NCBI GenBank assembly: GCA_900551075.1 | Contig: URVB01000006.1 | Span: forward strand, 1 to 64,000 | From: an uncultured Blautia sp. | GTDB taxonomy: Bacteria > Bacillota > Clostridia > Lachnospirales > Lachnospiraceae | Length of the DNA stretch: 64,000 nucleotides | Direction of reading: 5' to 3' | In this document: in pieces, positions 50,279 to 58,980 of the stretch | Layout: every line of letters starts with the position of its first letter | Position numbering within the stretch: the first letter of the stretch is position 1 | Translations under genes and position numbers: made by a program | Notes under the pieces: generated by a model | Seen by the model: only the letters and a program-made list of their open reading frames with translations | Database searches by the model: none | What the model was told of the DNA's origin: nothing

Positions 50279-51340
50279 CTAACGATTACTTAAATATATT
50301 TTCAGGAAAGCAAGAAATTTCTCCATTTCCTCCCTTGTACCAATCGTGATACGAAGGTGATTATCAATCCTTCCCTTGGGGAAGTAGCGTACATAAATAT
50401 GCTGCCCGCGGAGTGCCTGAAACAATTCCTCCGCCGTACATGTCTCATGAGCAGCAAAAATAAAGTTTGCCTTCGAGTCCTCAAAAGAAAATCCCAGAGC
50501 CCTTAACTCACGCTTTGTCCATTCCCTGGTATCTATAATTTTACGGCAGGTTTCCCGGAAATATGCCGAATCTTTCACAGATGCCACACCCGCCGCAAGA
50601 GCAGTGCGGTCCATTGTATAAGAATTGAAGGAATATTTTACATCATTGAGATATTTGATAAGCACCGGACTGCCGCAGGCAAAACCGATGCGCATTCCTG
50701 CCATAGACCTGGACTTGGAGAAAGTCTGAACCACCAGAAGATTATCATACTTTTCAATCAATGGCAATACCGATTTTGCACCAAAATCCACATATGCCTC
50801 ATCCACGATCACAATGACATCCTGATTTTTCGCAATAATCTCCTCAACATCGCCAAGAGGAAGCTCGACGCCTGTTGGGGCATTGGGATTCGGGAAAACA
50901 ATGCCTCCGTTTTCGCAGAAATAATCTTCTTTCTTAATGCAAAAATGTTCATCCAGGGCAGGGCGTTCATACGGAATACGGAACAAATCCGCCCATACAT
51001 CATAGAACGAATATGTAATATCCGGAAATAAAATCGGTTTCTTTCCATTAAAGAACGTCAGAAAGCTCATCGCAAGCACGTCATCCGAACCAACGCCTAC
51101 AAACACCTGCTCTTCCTTCAGCCGGTAAAAATCCGCGATTGCGCTCACCAGCCCCCCCGCTGCCGGGTCCGGATAGAGCCGCAGGGTATCCGCATCCAGC
51201 TCACGCAGGACTTTCTCTACACCCGGCGCGGGCGGATAAGGGTTTTCATTTGTGTTTAATTTGATCATATCCGGCTGGTCCGGCTGTTCACCGGGTGTAT
51301 ATGGAATCACCTTCCGGATATTCTCTTCCCATCTTTTCAT
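50279..51340 (-). CDS. hisC: Histidinol-phosphate aminotransferase
   Basis: 353 aa, class II PLP aminotransferase. LNTNENPYPPAP is the typical HisC opening, FPNPNAPTG and VDEAYVDF are PLP-contacting regions, and the Schiff-base lysine is in TFSKSRSMAGMRIGF. Converts imidazole-acetol phosphate to histidinol phosphate; some paralogues act on phenylalanine or tyrosine precursors. ATG 51340 follows GAGAGGAGAACGATT. No other his genes are adjacent, so a broader aromatic role is possible. Confidence 0.88.
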   Translation of the reverse strand: MKRWEENIRKVIPYTPGEQPDQPDMIKLNTNENPYPPAPGVEKVLRELDADTLRLYPDPAAGGLVSAIADFYRLKEEQVFVGVGSDDVLAMSFLTFFNGKKPILFPDITYSFYDVWADLFRIPYERPALDEHFCIKKEDYFCENGGIVFPNPNAPTGVELPLGDVEEIIAKNQDVIVIVDEAYVDFGAKSVLPLIEKYDNLLVVQTFSKSRSMAGMRIGFACGSPVLIKYLNDVKYSFNSYTMDRTALAAGVASVKDSAYFRETCRKIIDTREWTKRELRALGFSFEDSKANFIFAAHETCTAEELFQALRGQHIYVRYFPKGRIDNHLRITIGTREEMEKFLAFLKIYLSNR

Positions 51341-51401
51341 AATCGTTCTCCTCTCTGCTCCTTTATGGTTCCTGTATTCCTGACACATACCGATATGCTG
51401 C

Positions 51402-52313
51402 TTACGGTCTTTCAGCTTCTCCGCCTTCTGTTTCCTCAGACTGAACGATACTGAAGTACGCATCGATCCCATCTGCAATTCCCATTACCATCGCAGGATG
51501 ATTCTTGCTGTCCGTGATATATTCATCGTCACCCTTATTGCTCATAAAGCCCATTTCCAGAATTGCCACAGGTACAGTACTCCAGTTGGTTCCCGTCATA
51601 TTATCCGCTGATATCACACCCAGATTTTCAAGTCCCGTTGCAGCGCAATAATTCTCAATGATACTGTCCGCAAGAAGGTTGCTCTTCTCAATGATATCCT
51701 GTGACAGATATGCGTTTGAAGAGGTCGGCGCCATAGTCAGCGCTCCCGCCGCCAAGGAGCTGTTATCTCCATTTGCATGAATACGCACTGTAATATCTGC
51801 GTTGGCACTGGTTGCAAGCTCCGCACGCTCCTTGTTGCTGATCGCCGTATCATTGTCCTCTCTTGTCATCACCACCTGGTATCCTCTGGCCTCAAGTTCC
51901 TCCCGAAGTGCAAGAGATACCTTAAGATTCACTTCATATTCCGGTATACCGGTAAACTTCCCCTGGGTTCCGGTCGTTGCCTTCGCCTTCGTCTGCTTTG
52001 AACCAGGTGCCATCGGCTCCTGGGCGCTCATATCCACCCAATCGCCCTGATGCCCCGGATCGATCGCCACGGTCAGCTTCCCCGGATCGATTTCCCGGGC
52101 GGCTGTACCCTGATTCGGTGCGCCCCAGCTTACCCTGCCGGATTCACCGGACGAGCCTGAGACATCCTCTTCCTCCGTACCTCCGGGCGCCTTTAGCATT
52201 CCCTGGCCTTCCTCGCTCGCAAAAACCGAAGCATCCTCTTTTGCTGCGGATACCATGCAGGGAAGCATCATGAGCACCCCAAGAAAAAGAAGCGCTTTTA
52301 ATATTTTATTCAA
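51402..52313 (-). CDS. N-acetylmuramoyl-L-alanine amidase
   Basis: 303 aa, Amidase_3 domain. Cleaves the amide bond between muramic acid and the stem peptide. The zinc site is visible as VAIDPGHQG, PEYEVNLKVSL (Glu), VRIHANGDN and the catalytic Glu in ILEMGFMSN. A signal peptide (LNKILKALLFLGVLMMLPCMVSA) exports it, and a Ser/Gly/Glu-rich linker follows. I chose a TTG start at 52313 because AGGAGGGAG lies 5 nt ahead; the ATG at 52349 has no site. The 303-aa product is complete. Confidence 0.9.
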   Translation of the reverse strand: MNKILKALLFLGVLMMLPCMVSAAKEDASVFASEEGQGMLKAPGGTEEEDVSGSSGESGRVSWGAPNQGTAAREIDPGKLTVAIDPGHQGDWVDMSAQEPMAPGSKQTKAKATTGTQGKFTGIPEYEVNLKVSLALREELEARGYQVVMTREDNDTAISNKERAELATSANADITVRIHANGDNSSLAAGALTMAPTSSNAYLSQDIIEKSNLLADSIIENYCAATGLENLGVISADNMTGTNWSTVPVAILEMGFMSNKGDDEYITDSKNHPAMVMGIADGIDAYFSIVQSEETEGGEAERP

Positions 52314-52404
52314 AAAACTCCCTCCTGACAATCGTAATTTGTGTTTCATTGTACCAACTATTCTTTATAATAGCAACGTTTTCCCGCATTTTTCAAACGC
52401 GAAA

Positions 52405-52443
52405 ATGCCGGTCTTAATGGATTTACTCCTTTAAAACCGGCAT
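52405..52443 (-). terminator. Terminator after the carbohydrate operon
   Basis: ATGCCGGTCTTAA pairs with TTAAAACCGGCAT across a 13-nt loop. On the minus strand it ends in ATTTTC. It closes the FGGY kinase operon just before the amidase gene. Confidence 0.75.
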
Positions 52444-52466
52444 AATCTGCTGTTTGCCGCACTTCT

Positions 52467-53954
52467 CTATATTTTTTTATACAATTCCTTCACCTGCTGA
52501 TACAGCTCACAGAATACGGCCTGCTTCTCCTGATAATACCTTACGTGCTCCCTAATCGGCTCCGTCACCTGTTCATCCAGTGTCACAGTTTCCCGGCAGG
52601 CTTCATAAACACTGCTGTAAGCGCCGGTACCGACAGCAGCCAATATCGCCGCGCCAAGGCAGGCTTCCTCTTCAGTCCGTGTGGTATAAACCGGCATATC
52701 CAGCATATCTGCCTGAATCTGCCTCCACGTTGTACCTTTGGACCCGCCGCCGGAGGCAATCAGCTTTTTCTGAGGAATCTGCATGCGGTCAAAAATCTTT
52801 TTACATTCTTTCAGGTTATACATCACACCCTCCATAGCCGCCCGGACAATACACGCCTGATCGTGTTTCATTCCCAGGCCAAAATATACCCCTCTCGCCT
52901 GCGGATCATTGAAAGGCGTTCTCTCACCAGCCAGATAAGGCAAAAAGATAAGGCCCTCACTTCCAGCCGGCACCTGCGCAATTTCCTGATCCAACTCGGC
53001 AAAGGACCGCTGTTCCTTCAGCACCTTATGTTTCAGCCAGCTTAACGTATTACCCCCATTCAGGGCTCCTCCCTGATATAACCACATGCGGGGTATCGCG
53101 TGGCACCAGAGCTGGCACTGCATACCTTCATCATAAACAGGCCCGGCTGTGATCACTGCAAGCTGGGAAGCAGTACCGATGTTACAGGTCACTATCCCTT
53201 CCTCCACCACTGCATTCCCGATCATGGCAGCCGCACAGTCACCTGCCCCTGTTACAATACCGGTTCCGGCTGCAAGTCCAGTTTCTGCTGCTGCAGCGGC
53301 CGTCACCGTTCCCGCCGGTTCGCCCGCCTCCTGTACCGGCGGCCAGATATCCGTTTTCAGCCCCAGCCGTTTGATCAGTTCCGTACACCATCTGCGGTTT
53401 CTGACAGAAAATGCAAGTGTAGCCGCCGCATCACTGTAATCCGTACAGATGACGCCCGTCATCAGGTAACGAATATAATCCTTGGGAGCCATAACATACC
53501 GCACTTTATCATATATGTCCGGTTTATGATGTTTTATCCACAGCAGTGAGCAGATCAGCATCCCTGCCCCGGGCTGATTCAGCAATTCTTCCGATAACAG
53601 CTCCGCCGCCGTCTCATAAATCTCCTGTTTTTCCAGAAGAGATCTCTGGTCAAGATGTATCATGGACATACCGACCGGTTTCCTGTCACGGTCAAGCGCC
53701 ACAAGACCATGCATCTGCCCCGAAAATCCGATTCCCTTTATTTCTTCTGCGCAGACGCCCGACTTCTGCATCGCCTGCGAAATCGCCTGCCTGGTACAGC
53801 TCCACCATACCTGCGGATTCTGCTCTGCCCAGCCGGTCTCCGGTATCAGCACCCCGTAACCGCTTTGACCTATTCCCATTGTTTTCCCGTGCTTATCTGC
53901 CACCAGCACTTTCACGCTGGATGTCCCGAGATCAATTCCCATAAAACAGTCCAT
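52467..53954 (-). CDS. xylB: FGGY-family carbohydrate kinase (xylulokinase-like)
   Basis: 495 aa. Two actin-like lobes. MDCFMGIDLGTSSVKVLVADKHG is the first phosphate loop, GFSGQMHGLVALD the sugar-contact region, GAGDCAAAMIG has the catalytic aspartate, and SGGGSKGTTWRQIQADMLD is near the end. Xylulokinase-like motifs suggest a ketopentose as substrate, but related kinases for ribulose, apulose or erythrulose look alike. It is the last gene of the operon with split transketolase, whose substrate it probably makes. Start follows GAGGAAATAAGCT, 3 nt after the transketolase gene. Confidence 0.85.
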   Translation of the reverse strand: MDCFMGIDLGTSSVKVLVADKHGKTMGIGQSGYGVLIPETGWAEQNPQVWWSCTRQAISQAMQKSGVCAEEIKGIGFSGQMHGLVALDRDRKPVGMSMIHLDQRSLLEKQEIYETAAELLSEELLNQPGAGMLICSLLWIKHHKPDIYDKVRYVMAPKDYIRYLMTGVICTDYSDAAATLAFSVRNRRWCTELIKRLGLKTDIWPPVQEAGEPAGTVTAAAAAETGLAAGTGIVTGAGDCAAAMIGNAVVEEGIVTCNIGTASQLAVITAGPVYDEGMQCQLWCHAIPRMWLYQGGALNGGNTLSWLKHKVLKEQRSFAELDQEIAQVPAGSEGLIFLPYLAGERTPFNDPQARGVYFGLGMKHDQACIVRAAMEGVMYNLKECKKIFDRMQIPQKKLIASGGGSKGTTWRQIQADMLDMPVYTTRTEEEACLGAAILAAVGTGAYSSVYEACRETVTLDEQVTEPIREHVRYYQEKQAVFCELYQQVKELYKKI

Positions 53955-53957
53955 AGC

Positions 53958-54887
53958 TTATTTCCTCTTTATCACTTCCTCAGCAGCAGAGACAATATCT
54001 GCCGCAGAAATACCGAATTTTTCTGACAGGAACCTTTTATCTCCTACTTCGCCAAAACAATCCGGAACCCCTACCCTCTTAAACGGCACCGGCATCTGTT
54101 CCAGAAGCGCCTCCGCCACCGCAGAACCAAGGCCCCCGATTTTGTTATGATTTTCGGCAGCCACAACGGCCCCTGTCTCTTCTGCGCAGGAAAGCACCAG
54201 TTCTTCATCCAGAGGTTTGATTGTAAACATATCCACAACCCGGACAGAAAGCCCTTTTTCCTCCAATACTTCCGCCGCTTTCAACGCTTCCTTTACTTCA
54301 ATCCCCGACGCAATGACCGCCGCGTCCGTGCCCTCTCTGACAACGGCGCCTTTCCCAATCGTCAGTTCTTCCGTGCCTTTATAATAGCTGCCCTTTTCTT
54401 TTCTCGGAAAACGCAGATACATCATTCCGTATGTTTCCGCCATCTGTTCTAAAACGGTCCTGAGCAAATACGGCTCAGCCACATCCAAAATAGTCATTCC
54501 GGGAAATGTCCGATAGATTCCGACATCCTCAAAAGGCATGTGTGTACCTCCGTTGCTCTCTGCGCTGATACCCGGATCAGAGCCTACAATCTTGATATTG
54601 GCATGATTATAGCATCCGGAAAGGAACGTCTGATCTGCGCATCTTCGCGATGCAAAGGTTCCAAAGCTATGCATAAACGGAACCTTTCCTTTTACAGACA
54701 TTCCGGCTCCCACGCCAACCATATTTGCTTCCATAATTCCCATATCAAATGCCTGCCCCGGAAAATCCCGAAACAGTGCCGTGGTTCCGATCGCTCCTGC
54801 CAGATCCGCCTCCAGATACACAACATCCCGGTTTTTCCGCATCAGCTCAGCCAACGTTTCAGCAAATACTTTTCTCAGTTCATCCAT
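53958..54887 (-). CDS. Transketolase, C-terminal subunit
   Basis: 309 aa: the pyrimidine-binding and C-terminal domains of a two-gene transketolase. Marks are EADLAGAIGTTAL, MGIMEANMVGVGAGM (the catalytic Glu that contacts thiamine), GTFASRRCADQ, and the C-terminal NHNKIGGLGSAVAEAL. Works with the N-terminal subunit encoded 10 nt upstream. It transfers two-carbon units between ketose and aldose phosphates. ATG 54887 follows GTGAGGTAAAGAAT. The split form is typical of Clostridia. Confidence 0.9.
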   Translation of the reverse strand: MDELRKVFAETLAELMRKNRDVVYLEADLAGAIGTTALFRDFPGQAFDMGIMEANMVGVGAGMSVKGKVPFMHSFGTFASRRCADQTFLSGCYNHANIKIVGSDPGISAESNGGTHMPFEDVGIYRTFPGMTILDVAEPYLLRTVLEQMAETYGMMYLRFPRKEKGSYYKGTEELTIGKGAVVREGTDAAVIASGIEVKEALKAAEVLEEKGLSVRVVDMFTIKPLDEELVLSCAEETGAVVAAENHNKIGGLGSAVAEALLEQMPVPFKRVGVPDCFGEVGDKRFLSEKFGISAADIVSAAEEVIKRK

Positions 54888-54897
54888 ATTCTTTACC

Positions 54898-55734
54898 TCA
54901 CACCTTTTCTGCCTGCCGGTCAAGCTCTTCGTAGAACTGCTCCAGTTCATCCGTTTTCACAGTTGTAGAATGACAGTTATCCATTTCCGCATATTTTTTT
55001 ACGCCGGCCCCCTTGATCGTATGAAGAATAATCACAGAAGGCATCTCCTTTTCCTGTTTCGCCTCCATAATTGCCTCACAGATCTGTGTTGTGTCATTTC
55101 CATCACCAACGGATATTACATGATAGCCAAAGGATTGAAATTTTTCTTCTATGCTGCCCAATTTACAAACCTGATCCGTGGTCCCATCCAATTGCTTTCC
55201 GTTGGCATCCACAAATGTGATCAAATTTGACAGATGCTGATGCGATGCAAACAGAGCCGATTCCCAGACCTGCCCTTCATCCAGCTCGCCATCTCCAAGA
55301 ATCAGATAAGTATAATTGTCTTTCCCATCCAATTTGTCCGCAAACGCCGCGCCTGCCGCAAGGGAAGCCCCCTGCCCCAGAGAACCGGTCGTCATATCCA
55401 CGCCGGGTGTTTTCATACGATCTGTATGGCTTGGCAGAATTGTATTATTTTTATTTAATGTTTCCAGCTCATTTTCCGGAAAGTAGCCCTTTGCGGCCAG
55501 TGCAGCATACATGGCTGGACCACAGTGTCCCTTGGACATTACAATGTAATCTCTGTCCTTTTTGCCCGGATTCTTCGGGTCAATATTCATCACGCCGCTG
55601 TAAAGAACCGCCAGTGTATCCGCAATTGAAAGAGAGCCGCCTACATGACCGCTTCCTTTTGAAGCAATCGCCCGAAGAATATTCTTACGTATTTGTATTG
55701 CTAATAAATGCGCTTCACGATTTATAAATTCCAT
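54898..55734 (-). CDS. Transketolase, N-terminal subunit
   Basis: 278 aa: the thiamine-diphosphate-binding half. GSGHVGGSLSIADTLAVLY is the entry region, MSKGHCGPAMYAALA follows, and GDGELDEGQVWESALFASH is the GDG motif with the metal-binding residues. ATG 55734 is chosen after GATGGGGTGACAGTT; an in-frame ATG at 55758 is less well placed. It belongs to the carbohydrate operon and is probably dedicated to that sugar, as housekeeping transketolases usually lie elsewhere. Confidence 0.9.
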   Translation of the reverse strand: MEFINREAHLLAIQIRKNILRAIASKGSGHVGGSLSIADTLAVLYSGVMNIDPKNPGKKDRDYIVMSKGHCGPAMYAALAAKGYFPENELETLNKNNTILPSHTDRMKTPGVDMTTGSLGQGASLAAGAAFADKLDGKDNYTYLILGDGELDEGQVWESALFASHQHLSNLITFVDANGKQLDGTTDQVCKLGSIEEKFQSFGYHVISVGDGNDTTQICEAIMEAKQEKEMPSVIILHTIKGAGVKKYAEMDNCHSTTVKTDELEQFYEELDRQAEKV

Positions 55735-55779
55735 AACTGTCACCCCATCTGTTCTCATACTGCAAGTCCGATCAACGTC

Positions 55780-56901
55780 TCACGGCTTCTGTTTTTTTAA
55801 GGCGCTTCCATATGCATCCGCTGCCGCAATTGCGGCATAGACCAGCTCTGCATCCACATCAAACGGCATATTGCTCCAATTGCTGTGCATAGAAGCTTCT
55901 GCCGCCCTTCTGATATTTTCTTCCGTGGGCTCAATATACAAATCCTCAAGGCAGACAGGAAGTCCAACGCTGAGACAGAAGGAAACGACTTCATCCAGAT
56001 ATTCCTTCGGTGCATTTTCCGCAATCAACTGTACGATACAACCAAATGCCACCTTTTCACCATGCATCGTCCTGCTGCCGTTTTCCAGGGAAGTCAGACC
56101 GTCATTAATGGAATGTGCCCCGGATGTCGCATTATTTTCAAATCCAAGGCCGCTCAATAATATATTCGTTTCGATGATATTCTCCAGTGCCTCTGTCACC
56201 ACATGCCGCTCACATGCCTGTTTTGCCAGAACTCCATACTTCATCAGAGATTCATAGCATGCTTTTGCAATCGCCTGCCCTGCCAGCGTCTGCTTATGTC
56301 CGCCGTTTTTGTGATAAACAAGATTCGGCGTATTTGATTTTCTTGTAGACTCTGCCTCAATCAGCGTTGCCAGAGCATCCCCCATCCCGGAGACCAGGAA
56401 CCTTACCGGAGCTTCTGCAATGATGCGGCTGTCCACCACCAGCACGCTCGGGCTGTGGTCATAAAAGAACTCTCCTGCGTGTGTCCCGTCTTCCCTGTAA
56501 ATGACAGATAACGAACTGGACGGCGCATCAGTTGCCGCAATTGTCGGAACTGCGATAAACGGCTTTCCCAGCCTGGTACCCACAGCCTTTGCCACGTCAA
56601 TCGTCCTGCCCCCTCCTATGCCGAGCACAACGTCCGGCATCTGCGCTTTCAAAGCATCCGCTTCGGCGGCAATCAGCCTCTCCGTCACTTCCCCGCAAAA
56701 TGCCCTTGTCCTGATACAATTGTCTCCATATATTCTTTGCAGACGTTCCGTATAAGCGTCAAATAAAAACCCATCGATAAATGCCGCTGCATCTGTTCCA
56801 AATTTATCTGTATAGAATTTCAGATTATCAAATTCTCCAGGCCCCTGCACATATCGTTCCGGTGAGCACCAGCCTCTCGAAAATTTAGAATACTCAGACA
56901 T
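55780..56901 (-). CDS. Iron/zinc-dependent alcohol dehydrogenase (GldA-like)
   Basis: 373 aa. Belongs to the glycerol-dehydrogenase branch of group III alcohol dehydrogenases. NAD(P)-binding GIGGGRTIDVAKAVG; metal ligands in GMGDALATLIEAES, SGAHSINDGL and MHGEKVAFG. Family members oxidise glycerol, propanediol or butanediol, or reduce dihydroxyacetone-like ketones. Here it lies between a zinc alcohol dehydrogenase and transketolase in a sugar operon, so a polyol/ketone conversion in that pathway is likely. Start follows TTAGGAGATGTAAT. Confidence 0.87.
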   Translation of the reverse strand: MSEYSKFSRGWCSPERYVQGPGEFDNLKFYTDKFGTDAAAFIDGFLFDAYTERLQRIYGDNCIRTRAFCGEVTERLIAAEADALKAQMPDVVLGIGGGRTIDVAKAVGTRLGKPFIAVPTIAATDAPSSSLSVIYREDGTHAGEFFYDHSPSVLVVDSRIIAEAPVRFLVSGMGDALATLIEAESTRKSNTPNLVYHKNGGHKQTLAGQAIAKACYESLMKYGVLAKQACERHVVTEALENIIETNILLSGLGFENNATSGAHSINDGLTSLENGSRTMHGEKVAFGCIVQLIAENAPKEYLDEVVSFCLSVGLPVCLEDLYIEPTEENIRRAAEASMHSNWSNMPFDVDAELVYAAIAAADAYGSALKKQKP

Positions 56902-56944
56902 ATTACATCTCCTAACTATTTATTGTGCATATTCCCGCAAATGA

Positions 56945-57967
56945 TCAGGTACATTTAATCAGTACTTTTCCACGCTTTGCATATAATCTTGTCTCAAAAA
57001 CATTCTGTATGTCTTTCAGGTCAATAATATCCGTAATTATTTCCTCTGTTTTGATGATCCCTGCACCCAGCAGTCTTCCTGCACGTTCAAAGGTATCCGG
57101 ATTCACAAAGGAGCCCTTAATGGTCAGTTCCTTTTGGAACACCTCAAACGGCTTCAGTTTCATAACCTCATCCGGCCCGGTCAGACCAAACAGCATGACC
57201 GTCGCCCCTCTGCCTGCATACTGAACGGAGTATTCCGCCGTCGAGGTACGCCCGGCACATTCTATCACTTTATCAACGTTTACAATTCCATGCTCCTTCA
57301 AAACGGCATCCGTATCATCTGTCAGCGGATCAATGCCAAAATCGGCTCCCATTTTGACGGCTTTTTCTCTCCGCCCGCCATCGGGCTCCACTGCTATGAT
57401 CTTATCCGCACCTGCATGACGCGCAAGCTGTACCATGATCAGGCCGATATTTCCGGTACCCACGATCATCACAGTGTCTCCCATATGAATTCCGGTCATA
57501 TCAAAACCATGCAGGCAGCAGGAAACCGGCTCTGTCATCGCCGCTGCTTCATAGCTTACATTCTCTGCGACCGGATATACGGTTTCTTCCGGCACTGTAA
57601 TATATTCGGCAAATCCGCCATCAACCGCTGTCCCCAGGCCCTTCATAGCCGTACAGAGATGCTTTTTTCCATTTGCACAGAAATAACACTTGCCGCAGTA
57701 AGAATTCGGATCCACAGACACCCTGTCGCCCTTTTTGAAGCTACGCACCGCAGCCCCTACACATTCCACATCTCCCGAAAGCTCATGTCCCAGTGTAACA
57801 GGCGGATTAACCTCTGCGGACCCCTTCTCTCCTTCAAAAATATGTACATCTGTTCCGCATATGCCGCAGTACTTTATTTTGATCACAACCTCGGTATCCC
57901 CCGGTTCCCTTACCGGCACTTCCTCTACCACCAGTTTTCTTTTTTCATAAAATCGAGCAGCTTTCAT
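56945..57967 (-). CDS. Zinc-dependent alcohol dehydrogenase (polyol type)
   Basis: 340 aa, MDR superfamily. Catalytic zinc residues in CGICGTD and GHELSG; structural-zinc cysteines CGKCYFCANGKKHLC at residues ~90-105; NAD-binding MIVGTGNIGLIMVQLA. Resembles sorbitol, xylitol and threonine dehydrogenases; the acidic residue after the glycine-rich turn (VEPDGGRR) points to NAD rather than NADP. Probably oxidises a polyol to a ketose for the FGGY kinase. ATG 57967 follows GAAGGGAGAAAAAC. Confidence 0.88.
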   Translation of the reverse strand: MKAARFYEKRKLVVEEVPVREPGDTEVVIKIKYCGICGTDVHIFEGEKGSAEVNPPVTLGHELSGDVECVGAAVRSFKKGDRVSVDPNSYCGKCYFCANGKKHLCTAMKGLGTAVDGGFAEYITVPEETVYPVAENVSYEAAAMTEPVSCCLHGFDMTGIHMGDTVMIVGTGNIGLIMVQLARHAGADKIIAVEPDGGRREKAVKMGADFGIDPLTDDTDAVLKEHGIVNVDKVIECAGRTSTAEYSVQYAGRGATVMLFGLTGPDEVMKLKPFEVFQKELTIKGSFVNPDTFERAGRLLGAGIIKTEEIITDIIDLKDIQNVFETRLYAKRGKVLIKCT

Positions 57968-58035
57968 TGTTTTTCTCCCTTCCCGTCTGTCCGGATGCAT
58001 TTTTTATTCCTTCTGTTTTGCTGTCCCGGCCTGCT

Positions 58036-58980
58036 TTAATCCTGATCCTTGTCAGTCATTACCTGCAGAAGAACAGCAACGATGATAATAAATCCCTTGA
58101 TAATACGCTGCGGATATGCCGGTACTGCAAGCAGGTTCATGATGTTTCCGATCAACGCCAGCGTCAGGGCGCCTATCACGGTCTTTGTCACGGAGCCTTT
58201 ACCGCCCGCCAGACTTGCTCCGCCGATTACACAGGCCGCGATCGCATCCAGCTCCTGTCCTTCTCCGATCGTAGAATTTCCCACATTAGACCGTGCTGCC
58301 ACAAAAATACCTGCCAGAGTAGAAAGCACCGCACTCAGCATATACACGGACAGCAGGTAACGCTTCACACGGATTCCGGATAATTTCACAGCCTCGCTGT
58401 TGCTTCCTGACGCAATGACGATCCTTCCGTATGCCGTATAGTTTTGAACAACAACAAAAATCACGACCAGAACCAGCATAATAAGAATGATCGGGTACCC
58501 AAACTGCCTGGATGTCAGTGTATTGAGGGTTCCGCTTTTCAGATTGACCGGAGTTGCATTTGTGATCGTATAAGCCGCACCTCTTGCAATTGTCATAACT
58601 GCCAGGGATGCTACAAAGCCCTGGAATTTCAGATACGCAACCAGGATACCCGTAAAAGTTCCGAAAATAAGACCGACAGCCAGGGCAATGACAATCGACA
58701 GCATCCAGGGAATCTCATATTTTGCAGTCAAAACCGCCGTCAGAGAAGAACCAAACGCCATAACGGATCCAACGGACAAATCAATGCCGCCCGTCAAAAT
58801 AACCATCAGCATACCTAACGCAACCAGAATCGGTGCTGTCTGCTGCAGCAGAATATTTCTTAAATTCAGATAAGAGAAAAACTTATCCGAAATAAGACAG
58901 CAAACCAGAAATAATGCCAAAAATATAATATAGGTATTGTTATCAAGAAGAAAACGGCTCACCCTTCGTTCGTTTTTCAT
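58036..58980 (-). CDS. Sugar ABC transporter permease (RbsC-like)
   Basis: 314 aa, eight or more membrane helices, BPD_transp_2 family. GGIDLSVGSVMAFGSSLTAV and GIRVKRYLLSVYMLSAVLSTLAGI are typical of ribose/xylose-class (CUT2) permeases. It overlaps the ATPase gene by 4 nt (ATGA), so translation is coupled. The homodimer forms the channel. Start follows GGAGGAGAGCAAGAA. Confidence 0.92.
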   Translation of the reverse strand: MKNERRVSRFLLDNNTYIIFLALFLVCCLISDKFFSYLNLRNILLQQTAPILVALGMLMVILTGGIDLSVGSVMAFGSSLTAVLTAKYEIPWMLSIVIALAVGLIFGTFTGILVAYLKFQGFVASLAVMTIARGAAYTITNATPVNLKSGTLNTLTSRQFGYPIILIMLVLVVIFVVVQNYTAYGRIVIASGSNSEAVKLSGIRVKRYLLSVYMLSAVLSTLAGIFVAARSNVGNSTIGEGQELDAIAACVIGGASLAGGKGSVTKTVIGALTLALIGNIMNLLAVPAYPQRIIKGFIIIVAVLLQVMTDKDQD